In this document: piece after piece, positions 7,256 to 15,357 of the stretch
Numbering within the stretch: the first letter of the stretch is position 1
Layout of the letters: every line of letters starts with the position of its first letter
Assembly (NCBI GenBank): GCA_001870995.2
Contig: MLAV02000030.1
Location: 1-21,700, forward strand
Length of the DNA: 21,700 nt
Origin: Chitinophaga sp. CB10
Lineage (GTDB): Bacteria; Bacteroidota; Bacteroidia; Chitinophagales; Chitinophagaceae
Direction: 5' to 3'
Notes under the pieces: generated by a model
Databases searched by the model: none
Told to the model about the DNA's origin: nothing
The model's input: the letters and a program-made list of their open reading frames with translations, nothing else
Made by a program: the position numbers and the translations under genes

Positions 7256-8623
7256 ATGGACATCAAAAAAGTATTTCAACTCATAATAATGGCTGCGGTA
7301 ATGATGGCAGTTACGTCCTGCAATGATGGGAAAAAGCAAAAATTATCCGATGCCCTGTTGCTCCGGGATGTTACTCTGATAGACGGGAACGGTGGTCAGC
7401 CGCAGGAGCATGCCGACATTCTGCTACAGGGTGATACCATTGCCGCGATAGGCAAGAACTTAGACAGCAGCAACATAACCGTAATTGACCTCACAGGCAA
7501 AACAGTGCTACCGGCGCTCATCAGCGACCACGTACATATCGGTTCCCTGAAAGGCACTACCAACAAGGCAGAAAATTATACCCGTGATAACATTCTTTCA
7601 CAATTAAAAAAATACCAGGATTACGGTGTGCTGACCATTTTTGTGGCTGGCAGCGACCGCCCTTATCTTTTTGAAAGCAGCATCCGTGATTCTTCGGCTA
7701 GAGGCTTGTTTCCCGGTGCCCGTATCCACACAGCAGGCTACGGTTTTGGCGTGCCAGCCGGAGCACCGCCCATCAACTTTGCAATGGATAATGTATATCG
7801 CCCAACGGACGTAAAACAGATTTCTGCGGAAATGGACAGCCTGCAACAGACAAAACCCGAAGTGGTAAAAATATGGGTGGACGATTTTGGCGGGCAGTTC
7901 AAAAAAATGAACCCTGCGATATATAAAGCTGTAGTTGACGAAGCGCATAAACGCAGCCTTCGGGTTATGGCACACGCCTATTATCTTTCAGACGCAAGGC
8001 AATTGGTGGCAGACGGCGTGGACATCATCGGGCATAGCATCCGCGACAGTATAATAGACGATGCCCTGGTACAGCAGATAAAAGCAAAGGACATTGTTTA
8101 CATCCCAACGCTTTCCTTAGACGAGTTTGCTTATATCTATGCCCGCAGGCCCGAATGGATCAACGACCCGTTCTTCAAAGCCTCGTTGGAACCAGGCGTG
8201 TACGAAATGATCACATCCGAAAAGTACCAGACCGATTTAAAAAATTCACCTGCTTATGCAAGGAATATCCACGCTTTCGAAACCGCATTGAAGAACCTGA
8301 AAAAGCTGTACGACGCAGGTGTATTGATTGCCTTGGGTACAGACAGCGGGGCCATGCCCCTGCGGGCACAGGGCTTCAGCGAACATCTGGAGCTGGAACT
8401 GATGGTGCAAGCGGGCTTGACGCCCTTGCAGGCGATAACCGTAGCCACGAAAAATGCCGCACAGGTATTGAAGATAGACAACAAATTCGGCACGGTTGAA
8501 AAAGGCAAAACAGCCGATCTGCTTATCGTTGACGGAAATCCTGCAAACAACATCAAAGACACCCGAAAAATAGTTTCGGTATATAAAGCGGGCAAGGAAG
8601 TTAGCAAAGGCCCATTAAAATAA
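7256..8623 (+). CDS. Amidohydrolase-family metal-dependent hydrolase, predicted lipoprotein
   Basis: A 455-residue hydrolase of the imidazolonepropionase-like amidohydrolase group, cleaving an amide, lactone or ring C-N bond of an unknown substrate. All metal ligands expected for a two-metal centre are visible: H92 and H94 (DHVHIG), K205 (EVVKIW, probably carbamylated), H240 (VMAHAY), H260 (IIGHSI) and D363 (GTDSGA). I start at ATG 7256, not the upstream TTG at 7226, because this gives a proper lipoprotein signal ending VTSC with C22 as the lipidated residue. The enzyme should be anchored in an envelope membrane. It is the first gene of the series; the next starts 15 bp after it. Confidence 0.88.
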   Translation: MDIKKVFQLIIMAAVMMAVTSCNDGKKQKLSDALLLRDVTLIDGNGGQPQEHADILLQGDTIAAIGKNLDSSNITVIDLTGKTVLPALISDHVHIGSLKGTTNKAENYTRDNILSQLKKYQDYGVLTIFVAGSDRPYLFESSIRDSSARGLFPGARIHTAGYGFGVPAGAPPINFAMDNVYRPTDVKQISAEMDSLQQTKPEVVKIWVDDFGGQFKKMNPAIYKAVVDEAHKRSLRVMAHAYYLSDARQLVADGVDIIGHSIRDSIIDDALVQQIKAKDIVYIPTLSLDEFAYIYARRPEWINDPFFKASLEPGVYEMITSEKYQTDLKNSPAYARNIHAFETALKNLKKLYDAGVLIALGTDSGAMPLRAQGFSEHLELELMVQAGLTPLQAITVATKNAAQVLKIDNKFGTVEKGKTADLLIVDGNPANNIKDTRKIVSVYKAGKEVSKGPLK

Positions 8624-8638
8624 TTCAAACAAAAAAAT

Positions 8639-8926
8639 ATGTTGACCGTAATAGCAAAAATGACAGCGGAAAAATCGAAAGTGGAAGAAACGAAAGCATT
8701 GTTGGAATCGCTCATAGCTCCTACACTGAAGGAGGAAGGCTGTATCCAATACGACCTGCACCAGGGAATAGCTGAACAAAACGTGTTTTTCTTTTACGAA
8801 AACTGGGAGAGCCGCGAACATCTTGAAAAGCATTTAATGAACAGCCATTTGGTTGATTTTAAACATAAAGCAGAGAATCTGCTGCAACGGCCAATGGAGG
8901 TTTTTCTGCTAAACAAATTGGATTAA
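8639..8926 (+). CDS. Putative quinol monooxygenase, ABM domain (YgiN-like), cytoplasmic
   Basis: A 95-residue single-domain protein of the antibiotic-biosynthesis-monooxygenase fold, a dimeric ferredoxin-like barrel. Members oxidise quinols or polyphenols without a cofactor. Typical pattern: LTVIAKMTAEKSKVEETKALL, then EEGCIQYDLHQ, VFFFYENWESREHLEKHL and a closing HLVDFKHKAENLL. It has no signal peptide, unlike the second ABM gene of this operon at 14108. Complete and of normal length. The substrate is unknown. Confidence 0.88.
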   Translation: MLTVIAKMTAEKSKVEETKALLESLIAPTLKEEGCIQYDLHQGIAEQNVFFFYENWESREHLEKHLMNSHLVDFKHKAENLLQRPMEVFLLNKLD

Positions 8927-8944
8927 TAAACAAATTGGATGACA

Positions 8945-9532
8945 ATGGAAAGGAGAAAATTCATACAGGCTGGAGGAATAATGGTTGCCTCATTTTTGCT
9001 GAAACAAAACCTATATGCCATGCCAATAACAACACCCAAAGCATTCTATTTTAAGGACGATGGTTCCATACCCAACAGCAAATATCCGTTGCTGGTATAT
9101 CAGAACGCTTTTACACAAAGGGGTAACAAAGGCGGCGACTGGATAGAGCAAAGGTTTGCTTCCAACAACTGGACAAACACCTGGCGCTGGGGCGTATATC
9201 CCTTTCATCATTACCACAGCAACACCCACGAAGTATTGGGCTGTTTCAGCGGAAGCGCCCTTTTGCACATGGGCGGCGAAAACGGTAAAAAGATAAACGT
9301 GAAAGCGGGCGACATTTTGGTTATTCCGGCAGGTGTCGGGCATAAGTGTATCTCGCACAGCGATGATTTCACCGTACTGGGCGCCTATCCCAATGGCCTA
9401 AGCCCCGACCTGATGCGGGGCGAAAAAGGCGAACGTCCCCAAACAGACAGGAACATTGCCAAAGCACCTTTCCCTTCGGCTGACCCGTTTTCAGGGAACA
9501 ATGACGGACTTACCAAACTATGGAAACAATGA
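8945..9532 (+). CDS. Cupin-domain protein with a Tat-like leader
   Basis: A 195-residue single cupin, resembling the YjlB type. The cupin metal ligands are visible in FHHYHSNTHEVLGCF (two His and the Glu) and PAGVGHKC (the later His), so a bound metal is likely. Possible activities are isomerase or oxygenase. The N-terminus MERRKFIQAGGIMVASFLLK is a twin-arginine-like or Sec leader, suggesting export. I prefer the ATG at 8945; an ATG at 8939 adds only Met-Thr. The leader opens with the same MERRKF as the aldo/keto reductase at 11192, suggesting a shared export style. It overlaps the next gene by 4 bp. Confidence 0.82.
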   Translation: MERRKFIQAGGIMVASFLLKQNLYAMPITTPKAFYFKDDGSIPNSKYPLLVYQNAFTQRGNKGGDWIEQRFASNNWTNTWRWGVYPFHHYHSNTHEVLGCFSGSALLHMGGENGKKINVKAGDILVIPAGVGHKCISHSDDFTVLGAYPNGLSPDLMRGEKGERPQTDRNIAKAPFPSADPFSGNNDGLTKLWKQ

Positions 9533-10650
9533 AAAGACATTTTTTTAACATAGCGTTATTTTTTTCAATGATGGTTACAGTAGCTAAGGCACAGATGCCA
9601 CAGGCATACCCGACCGAAACAACCGTAGCGGTAAGCCTGCCCGATGTGGAACCCGCAGGCATTGCCGTGAGCGAAAACGGCAGGATATTTCTGGCTTTAC
9701 CTCGTGGAGGCGTAAACCATGAGCATCCTTCAGTAGTGGAAATTGTGAACGGCAAGCCCGTTGCGTTTCCCGATGAAAAAATAAATGAAAACACCAATGC
9801 CGATTACAGCAACCATCTGGTATCTGTACTGGGTATTACACTTTACAGAAACACTTTGTGGATTTTAGATCAGGGAAAAAGAGCCGGGATCAGCGGTATC
9901 CCCAATGGCGCTACCAAGATTGTAGGCGTTGATATCAATTCAAAAAAAATCATCAGAAATATCCCGATCCCCAAGCCGTTCTTTAGGGAAAGCATACAAT
10001 TGAACGATTTACGTTTCGACCCTACGCATGGCAAAGAAGGAACCATCTATATTTCCAACAATGGCTTTGCCCGGCCCGACCAGTCCATTATTGTGGCAGA
10101 TATAGCCACCGGCAGGCTCCGGGAGCTTTTCAGGGATTTACCGGAAGTCTCGCCCGCAAAAGGGTTTCTTACCTTTATAGAGGGCAATCCTCATGTTCTG
10201 GATTACGAACACCCTACGATGCCGCAAGGTGGCGTAAACGGTATTGAACTGAGCAACGACTATAAAACATTGTATTGGACAATCCCAACCAATCCCAATT
10301 ATTACAGCATTTCCACCGAAATTATCAGCGACTTCAATCTTTCAGATGTGGATATTCAAAAGTCCATTCACTGGGAAGGACAGATTGTTTCCAATGGCGG
10401 TATTTGCATTGACAATAACGGAGGCCTTTATTTTGGTGATGCTTCAAGATACAGTATCATAAAAAAAGACAGATCCGGAAAAGTGTCGCTGGCGGCTTAC
10501 GACCCACGGCTGATATGGCCAGACGGCATGGCTTACAGCAATGGGTATCTGTACGTTACCATTGGGCAATGGCACCGATCGCCTGGGCTTAATAACGGGA
10601 AAGACCTGCGCCACGGCCCTTATGAAGTGTTGAAAATACCAGTAAAATAA
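9529..10650 (+). CDS. Royal-jelly/yellow-type beta-propeller protein 1 (L-dopachrome tautomerase-related), exported
   Basis: A 373-residue secreted propeller of the major-royal-jelly/yellow group, related to SMP-30/gluconolactonases. A signal peptide (MKRHFFNIALFF...VAKA/Q) leads. Family features are PAGIAVSENGRIFLALPRG, LWILDQGKRAG, QLNDLRFDP, GTIYISNNGF and the closing RLIWPDGMAYSNGYLYVTIGQ. Bacterial relatives are proposed lactonases or tautomerases, but no substrate is certain. Two paralogues lie at 16888 and 18046. I chose ATG 9529 because it makes an ATGA overlap with the cupin stop and gives a clean signal peptide; ATG 9520 would add three residues. Confidence 0.86.
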   Translation: MKRHFFNIALFFSMMVTVAKAQMPQAYPTETTVAVSLPDVEPAGIAVSENGRIFLALPRGGVNHEHPSVVEIVNGKPVAFPDEKINENTNADYSNHLVSVLGITLYRNTLWILDQGKRAGISGIPNGATKIVGVDINSKKIIRNIPIPKPFFRESIQLNDLRFDPTHGKEGTIYISNNGFARPDQSIIVADIATGRLRELFRDLPEVSPAKGFLTFIEGNPHVLDYEHPTMPQGGVNGIELSNDYKTLYWTIPTNPNYYSISTEIISDFNLSDVDIQKSIHWEGQIVSNGGICIDNNGGLYFGDASRYSIIKKDRSGKVSLAAYDPRLIWPDGMAYSNGYLYVTIGQWHRSPGLNNGKDLRHGPYEVLKIPVK

Positions 10651-10661
10651 ATGAACTGATC

Positions 10662-11162
10662 ATGAAAGCAATTCTCTTAGTCTTATTCATACTAACAACC
10701 GGAACAATGAATGCACAGAATTTAAAAGGCAAAAACTGGACAGCCCGAAAAGTAGACAGTACCTACATCGTAAGTATTGCCGATAAATCATCCCTATTGG
10801 AATCGCTGACAGATTTTGTCGTTACGCAAAAGATAACCGCCGGGCAAATAACCGGTATCGGTGCTACTAATCAGGCTACGCTGCGCTTTTTTGATCCGCA
10901 AACCAAAAAATACGTGGACAAAACCTTTAGGGAACAAATGGAAATCAGTAACCTGTCCGGTAATATTTCTGAAGTCGAAGGCAAGGCGATGCTGCACCTG
11001 CACATTACGCTGGGAAGAAGCGACTATACCGCATTAGCCGGGCATTTACTGGATGCCAAAATCCGGGGGGCGGGAGAATTTTTCGTTTATCCGCTCAACA
11101 GCAATGTTGTGAAAGTGAAAAATGAGGAAGTAGGATTGAATTTTTATGATTTTGAAAAATAG
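10662..11162 (+). CDS. PPC/DUF296-domain protein with signal peptide
   Basis: A 166-residue protein with a Sec signal (MKAILLVLFILTTGTMNAQ) followed by one PPC (DUF296) domain: ESLTDFVVTQKITAGQITGIGATNQATL, then MLHLHITLGRSDYTALAGHLLDAKIRGAGEFFV. The clustered His residues of LHLHITLG and GHLL match the site where bacterial PPC proteins hold a metal. PPC proteins are often described as DNA-binding because of plant relatives, but an exported one cannot bind DNA in the cytoplasm. An envelope enzyme or binding role is more plausible. Genes follow it at 11 and 29 bp spacings. Confidence 0.85.
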   Translation: MKAILLVLFILTTGTMNAQNLKGKNWTARKVDSTYIVSIADKSSLLESLTDFVVTQKITAGQITGIGATNQATLRFFDPQTKKYVDKTFREQMEISNLSGNISEVEGKAMLHLHITLGRSDYTALAGHLLDAKIRGAGEFFVYPLNSNVVKVKNEEVGLNFYDFEK

Positions 11163-11191
11163 AAGACCACGCAACTCATTCAAATAGACCA

Positions 11192-12325
11192 ATGGAAAGA
11201 AGAAAATTTTTACAGCAAAGCACAATGACTGCAGCCGGGCTGGCGGCAAGTGCCTCCATTTCTGGATATGCATCTGCATTTATAAAACCAAACAATATGA
11301 CACATCCTTTTGAAAATTCAGGAAAGTATAAAAGGTTTCGTCCCAAAAGCAAAGTCGGTTTTGGTGGCGTTGCCATTGGCAACGGGTTTGCCGAGCATCC
11401 CGATATCGAATGTATCCAAACGGTAGAAGCGGCCTGGAATGCAGGAGTACGCTATTTTGATACCTCTCCATGGTATGGGCTTGGTTTGAGTGAACGCCGG
11501 ATGGGGATGTTCCTTAAAAACAAAAAGCGGGAAGATTTCACACTTTCCACCAAAGTAGGCAGGTTGATGATCCCTCATGAGGACTTCAGACACGAACGGG
11601 GTCTGTGGAAGGGCAAACTCAATTTCAGCTACAGATACGACTATACCGCAGACGGTATAAGGCGCAGCGTGGAAGACAGCCTGCAAAGACTAGGCGTTTC
11701 TTCCCTTGATATTGTCTATATCCACGACCTTTCCCCTGACAATGGGGACATGAAGGAAAAATGGCTGGAATATTTTGATATCGCCAAAAAGGGGGCAATG
11801 CCTGAGCTGACGAAGATGCGGGAGGAAGGACTGATAAAAGCCTGGGGATTTGGGGTCAATACCATCGAGCCCATTCTGAAAGCCATTGAGGTGGCCGATC
11901 CCGATATTTTCCTGTCAGCGTGTCAGTACAACCTAGTCAAACACGATGACTTACTCCATAAAGTGTTTCCTATAGCGGCAAAAAGAGATATTTCGCTGGT
12001 GATCGGTTCTCCGCTTTGTGCCGGTTTCCTTTCAGATAAAGACCGTTATTTATACGGTGGCGATTTCCCTGTAGGAGTGAAAGATAAATTAGTTGCCTTG
12101 AAAAAAGTCGCCGCCAACCATCACGTTGACCTGCGTACGGCTGCCTTGCAGTTTTGTGCCGTGCCGGAGATTGTTTCAGGCGTGATCCCTGGTGCACATA
12201 CCGTGGAACAGGCAGAACAAAATGCCGCTTCTCTTTTATCCGGGGAAAAAGTACCTGCCGTTTTTTGGGCAGAACTGAAATCCGAAAAACTGATCGCTGC
12301 CGATGCACCTGTGCCCATAGCTTAG
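11192..12325 (+). CDS. Aldo/keto reductase 1 with Tat-like leader
   Basis: A 377-residue NAD(P)H-dependent oxidoreductase, resembling the D-threo-aldose 1-dehydrogenase/pyridoxal dehydrogenase side of the family. The full tetrad is present: D90 and Y95 (YFDTSPWYG), K121 (LSTKVG) and H178 (VYIHDL). The C-terminal cofactor region (VSGVIPGAHTVEQAEQN) is intact. About 50 extra residues precede the barrel, starting MERRKFLQQSTMTAAGLAASAS, a twin-arginine leader. Export through Tat would allow the NAD(P) to be carried out already bound. It lies mid-operon and has an exporter-free paralogue at 19201. Confidence 0.9.
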   Translation: MERRKFLQQSTMTAAGLAASASISGYASAFIKPNNMTHPFENSGKYKRFRPKSKVGFGGVAIGNGFAEHPDIECIQTVEAAWNAGVRYFDTSPWYGLGLSERRMGMFLKNKKREDFTLSTKVGRLMIPHEDFRHERGLWKGKLNFSYRYDYTADGIRRSVEDSLQRLGVSSLDIVYIHDLSPDNGDMKEKWLEYFDIAKKGAMPELTKMREEGLIKAWGFGVNTIEPILKAIEVADPDIFLSACQYNLVKHDDLLHKVFPIAAKRDISLVIGSPLCAGFLSDKDRYLYGGDFPVGVKDKLVALKKVAANHHVDLRTAALQFCAVPEIVSGVIPGAHTVEQAEQNAASLLSGEKVPAVFWAELKSEKLIAADAPVPIA

Positions 12326-12371
12326 TCTGTTAAAAACAAAAAATAAAGAACCACATTCATACTTAGAAATT

Positions 12372-13042
12372 ATGAGGAAGTATTTGGACATAATGTTGAT
12401 GCAACTTTTATTGCTGGTTTCCTTAAGTTCCTGTGGCCAGTCACGCGGACCCGAAACAAAAAAGCAGGCAGCTATGGAAAATGAAAAGACAACCATTGGT
12501 ATCATCGGGTCTGGCAATGTAGGTGGTACACTGGGGAAAAAATGGGCGAAAGCGGGTTATAAGATCCTGTTTTCGAGCAGGCATCCGGAAGAACTTTCCG
12601 GGCTGGTGAAGGCCGCCCCAATACACAGGCGGTTTCCGTAGAGGAAGCGGCCAAGCAGGGTGACATCATCGTATTGGCATTGCCTTTTAAAGCGGAAGCA
12701 GAGGTCAGCAGGCAAATAGCACCTTTGGTGAAAGGCAAAATCGTGGTGCTCTGCGACAATGCCTATTCCGGACGTGACGGAGAAGTAGCCGCTCCTGCAA
12801 AACAAACGGGTGTTGCTTATTATGCCCAGCAGCATTACTATCCGGATGTGAAATTAGTGCGTGCGTTTAGCTCGCTTCCCGTCTATAACGTGGGAAGTGC
12901 CACGGCTGATAATCCGGTTAGCATTCCTTATGCTTTGGACGATGATGTACTCAAACCGACAATCGAGCAATTGATAAAAGCAGTGGACGGCACACCGAAA
13001 TACATTGGCAAAATAATAGACAGCCGGTCTTTGGATTATTAA
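12372..13042 (+). pseudogene. NADPH-dependent F420 reductase-like oxidoreductase (lipoprotein leader), frameshifted
   Basis: Two overlapping pieces form one NADP-binding oxidoreductase of the F420-dependent NADP-reductase family. The first has a lipoprotein-like leader ending LSSC, then the Rossmann motif IGIIGSGNVGGTLG and ILFSSRHPEEL. The second frame continues NTQAVSVEEAAKQGDIIVLALP through VLCDNAYSG and FSSLPVYNV. The break is near 12610-12622 (AAGGCCGCCCCAAT): one missing base would restore a continuous protein of about 223 residues, probably reading KAGPN. The rest of both frames is well conserved, so this is either a recent mutation or a sequencing error. As written the gene is broken. 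Confidence 0.8.
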
Positions 13043-13059
13043 TTATAAAAACAAGAACA

Positions 13060-13707
13060 ATGCAGATAAAAATCCATTTATGTAAACAAATTGGCAAGGA
13101 TATTATCATGCTTGCAGTATGGTGTGTTGTTCTCATTTCCTGCAATAATGGAACGGACAAAAAAGAAAACAACAAAGGAATTATTATGAGTACAAGCAAT
13201 AATTTTCGTGGAATAGACCACGTAGGTATCACGGTGCCGGATGTGAACGCTGCATCAGCATTCTTTGAAAAAGCATTGGGTGCAAAGACACTGTATGATG
13301 TATTGCCGGAGGGCAGTAAACCTTTTGAGGGTGCAGAAACTGAAAAAGAGTTGGGTATTCCCAAAGCAAGCAAGATTGTCCACATGCGACTTATTCAGAT
13401 AGGTAACGGCCCCACCATTGAGCTGTTCCAGTTTGCCGGGGCACCACAGGAAAAGGCAGCGGGGCTGAATGATTATGGCTTGCAGCACATTGCCGTATAC
13501 GTGGACGATATAGATGCCGCCTGCAAACAGTTTCAGGCTGCCGGTGGCGAACTGTTGTCGGCACCGCACGCATTGGCAAATGTGGAAGACGGACCCAACA
13601 ACAAAGGCGTGTATGGAAAAGCACCCTGGGGCACGCTCGTAGAGTTTATAACCTATCCCGATGGTTTGAAAGACAAGTCCCTGCACCGCTGGACACCGGA
13701 GAAATAG
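13060..13707 (+). CDS. VOC-family (glyoxalase/dioxygenase superfamily) protein 1, predicted lipoprotein
   Basis: A 215-residue protein with a lipoprotein leader (VWCVVLISC, Cys28) and a vicinal-oxygen-chelate domain. Likely metal ligands are the His of GIDHVGITV, the His of LQHIAVYVDD and the Glu of GTLVEFITY. Members are lyases, dioxygenases or isomerases acting on vicinal oxygens, often of ring-cleavage substrates. A later in-frame ATG at 13186 (MSTSNNFRG) would give a soluble version. I keep the first start because lipoprotein leaders recur in this operon and spacing to the preceding gene is only 17 bp. Confidence 0.85.
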   Translation: MQIKIHLCKQIGKDIIMLAVWCVVLISCNNGTDKKENNKGIIMSTSNNFRGIDHVGITVPDVNAASAFFEKALGAKTLYDVLPEGSKPFEGAETEKELGIPKASKIVHMRLIQIGNGPTIELFQFAGAPQEKAAGLNDYGLQHIAVYVDDIDAACKQFQAAGGELLSAPHALANVEDGPNNKGVYGKAPWGTLVEFITYPDGLKDKSLHRWTPEK

Positions 13708-13736
13708 TATTTGTTCACTGCTAAAAAAACAAGGAT

Positions 13737-14102
13737 ATGGTAAAAATGACAATGTTGCTCAAACGCAACCCGGAACTGACACATGAAGAATTCGTAAAAC
13801 ATCATATAGAAAAGCACGGCCCGCTGTTCAGGCAGATACCTGAAGCAAAAGAACACGTCATCAGGTATTTGCAGACCCACCCTATACAGGAAAAGTCTGC
13901 TGTGATTGACGTGGATGATTTTGACGGTACCGCCGAACTCTGGTTTGATAGCGTAACCGGGCTTGACAAGGTGTTGAGTTCATCTTTCTACAAAGAGCAT
14001 GTATGGCCCGACGAACTTACTTTTCTTGACCATGCCAATACAAAAGTGACATTGGGCTATCAGGATGACATTATCGGAAGCATTACAGAATTGAAAAAAT
14101 AA
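13737..14102 (+). CDS. EthD-domain protein
   Basis: A 121-residue cytoplasmic protein of the EthD family, a ferredoxin-like barrel related to the ABM fold. Characteristic are VKMTMLLKRNPELTHEEFVKHH, then KHGPLF and, near the end, SFYKEHVWPDELTFLD. Relatives include EthD of ethyl tert-butyl ether breakdown and small cyclases or decarboxylases of polyketide pathways. The specific reaction is unknown. It lies 29 bp after the VOC gene and 5 bp before the next ABM gene. Confidence 0.87.
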   Translation: MVKMTMLLKRNPELTHEEFVKHHIEKHGPLFRQIPEAKEHVIRYLQTHPIQEKSAVIDVDDFDGTAELWFDSVTGLDKVLSSSFYKEHVWPDELTFLDHANTKVTLGYQDDIIGSITELKK

Positions 14103-14107
14103 AAGAA

Positions 14108-14497
14108 ATGAAAATTTTATCCATAGGCAAATATTTGTTATGTGCAGCTGCGCTGTTGCTGGCATGCACCCAGGTAAAGGCACAAAAGATAATAGCAGGA
14201 AAAATCGCTGCCATTACGGAAATTACACCTAAGCCGGGTGAAGAAAAAGCCGTACTGGAAGCGGCAAAATACATTCAGAAAGAAGCCTCCAAAGAACCGG
14301 GCTGTCTGCTTTTTTCCTTGAATACGGAAAAGGACAATCCCGGTGTGGTGGTTTTGTACGAAGTGTTCAAAGACCAGACGGCATTGGACAGGCATAAAAA
14401 ACAGGCACATACGCAACACTTTTTGGCATCGCTGGATGGGAAATATGCCGATAACAAAGTAACCTTTTTGAATACCATAAATACCTATTACCACTGA
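14108..14497 (+). CDS. Exported ABM-domain (quinol monooxygenase-like) protein
   Basis: A 129-residue protein with a signal peptide (KYLLCAAALLLACTQVKAQ) followed by one ABM domain: GKIAAITEITPKPGEEKAVL, then KEPGCLLFSLNTE, VVVLYEVFKDQTALDRHKK and THFLASL-like ending QHFLASLDGKY. The fold is that of the cytoplasmic ABM protein at 8639, so the operon holds an inside and an outside version. A Cys at the LLLAC step could make it a lipoprotein, but the later VKAQ cleavage site looks better. Its TGA overlaps the next ATG by one base. Confidence 0.85.
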   Translation: MKILSIGKYLLCAAALLLACTQVKAQKIIAGKIAAITEITPKPGEEKAVLEAAKYIQKEASKEPGCLLFSLNTEKDNPGVVVLYEVFKDQTALDRHKKQAHTQHFLASLDGKYADNKVTFLNTINTYYH

Positions 14498-15345
14498 TGT
14501 CAAAGCAAGTAGATTTCTTACCGGCCATCACAGGCTCTTTTGCACAGCCAGCATCGGAAAATCCGACGGTTGCTATGATAGAAGCCGCTTACAGGCATCA
14601 CGGGCTGCATTTCAGGTACGTCAACTGCGAGGTGGCACCGGAAGATCTGAAGGCGGCCGTAGCCGGGGCCAAAGCTATGGGATGGAAAGGATTTAATTGT
14701 TCCATTCCACACAAGGTGGCCGTGGTACAGCACCTTGATGGGCTGGGCGAATCCGCACAGCTTATCGGTGCGGTCAATACGATCGTCAACCGAAACGGCT
14801 TGTGGATCGGCGAAAATACCGACGGCAAAGGTTTCGTGCAGGCATTGAAAGAAGTTGTCGATCCTGCCGGAAAAAAGGTTACGCTTTTTGGTGCCGGCGG
14901 AGCAGCAAGGGCGGTAGCGGTCGAACTGGCATTGGCAGGTGCTGCCAACATCACTATCGTCAACCGAAATGAAAGTCGTGGCAAAGAGGTCGTGGACCTG
15001 CTCAATGACAACATCGGGGCAACTGCGGTCTATCAGTGCTGGACAGACAAATACAGCATTGAACCGGACACCGAAATTGTTATTAATGCCACAAGCATCG
15101 GGCTTTTCCCCCATACAGGGGACCGGCTGAATATCAATTTTGAAACTGTCCTGCCACGGATGGTAGTGGCCGACGGTATCCATAATCCGCCCAAGACCCA
15201 TTTGTTGCAAACTGCTGCTGCCAAGGGGTGCAGAACAGTGGATGGCCTGCAAATGCTGGTCAACCAGGGCGTAATAGGGGTTAAATACTGGACGGGTGTA
15301 GATGTAGATCCGGCAGTGATGCACCAGGCATTAAAAAAGTTTTAA
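14497..15345 (+). CDS. Shikimate/quinate dehydrogenase-like enzyme (AroE superfamily), divergent
   Basis: A 282-residue cytoplasmic NAD(P)-dependent dehydrogenase. Conserved are the catalytic Lys K73 (IPHK), GAVNTIV, the Asp D109 of GENTDGKGF, the dinucleotide motif FGAGGAARAVA and NATSIGL. The N-terminal substrate loop differs from housekeeping AroE: the usual HSxSPxxHN is replaced by PASENPTVAMIEA. That argues for another substrate, such as quinate or an unrelated hydroxy-acid, rather than the aromatic amino-acid pathway. Its position inside a catabolic-looking operon on mobile DNA supports this. Translational coupling to the preceding gene is likely (TGATG overlap). Confidence 0.88.
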   Translation: MSKQVDFLPAITGSFAQPASENPTVAMIEAAYRHHGLHFRYVNCEVAPEDLKAAVAGAKAMGWKGFNCSIPHKVAVVQHLDGLGESAQLIGAVNTIVNRNGLWIGENTDGKGFVQALKEVVDPAGKKVTLFGAGGAARAVAVELALAGAANITIVNRNESRGKEVVDLLNDNIGATAVYQCWTDKYSIEPDTEIVINATSIGLFPHTGDRLNINFETVLPRMVVADGIHNPPKTHLLQTAAAKGCRTVDGLQMLVNQGVIGVKYWTGVDVDPAVMHQALKKF

Positions 15346-15357
15346 ATATCGGGGAAA

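Noticed and set aside
9520..9528. Earlier ATG for propeller protein 1
   Set aside because: The ATG at 9529 gives an ATGA overlap with the cupin gene and a cleaner signal peptide.
12605..12625. Programmed ribosomal frameshift in the F420/NADP-type gene
   Set aside because: No clear slippery heptamer with a downstream structure was found; a missing base explains the data more simply.
13255..13752. 165-codon open frame on the minus strand
   Set aside because: It is antisense to the VOC gene and shows cysteine- and phenylalanine-rich shadow composition with no family features.
14518..15324. 268-codon open frame on the minus strand
   Set aside because: It lies wholly antisense to the shikimate-dehydrogenase-like gene, has no recognisable family features, and mirrors that gene's codon pattern.
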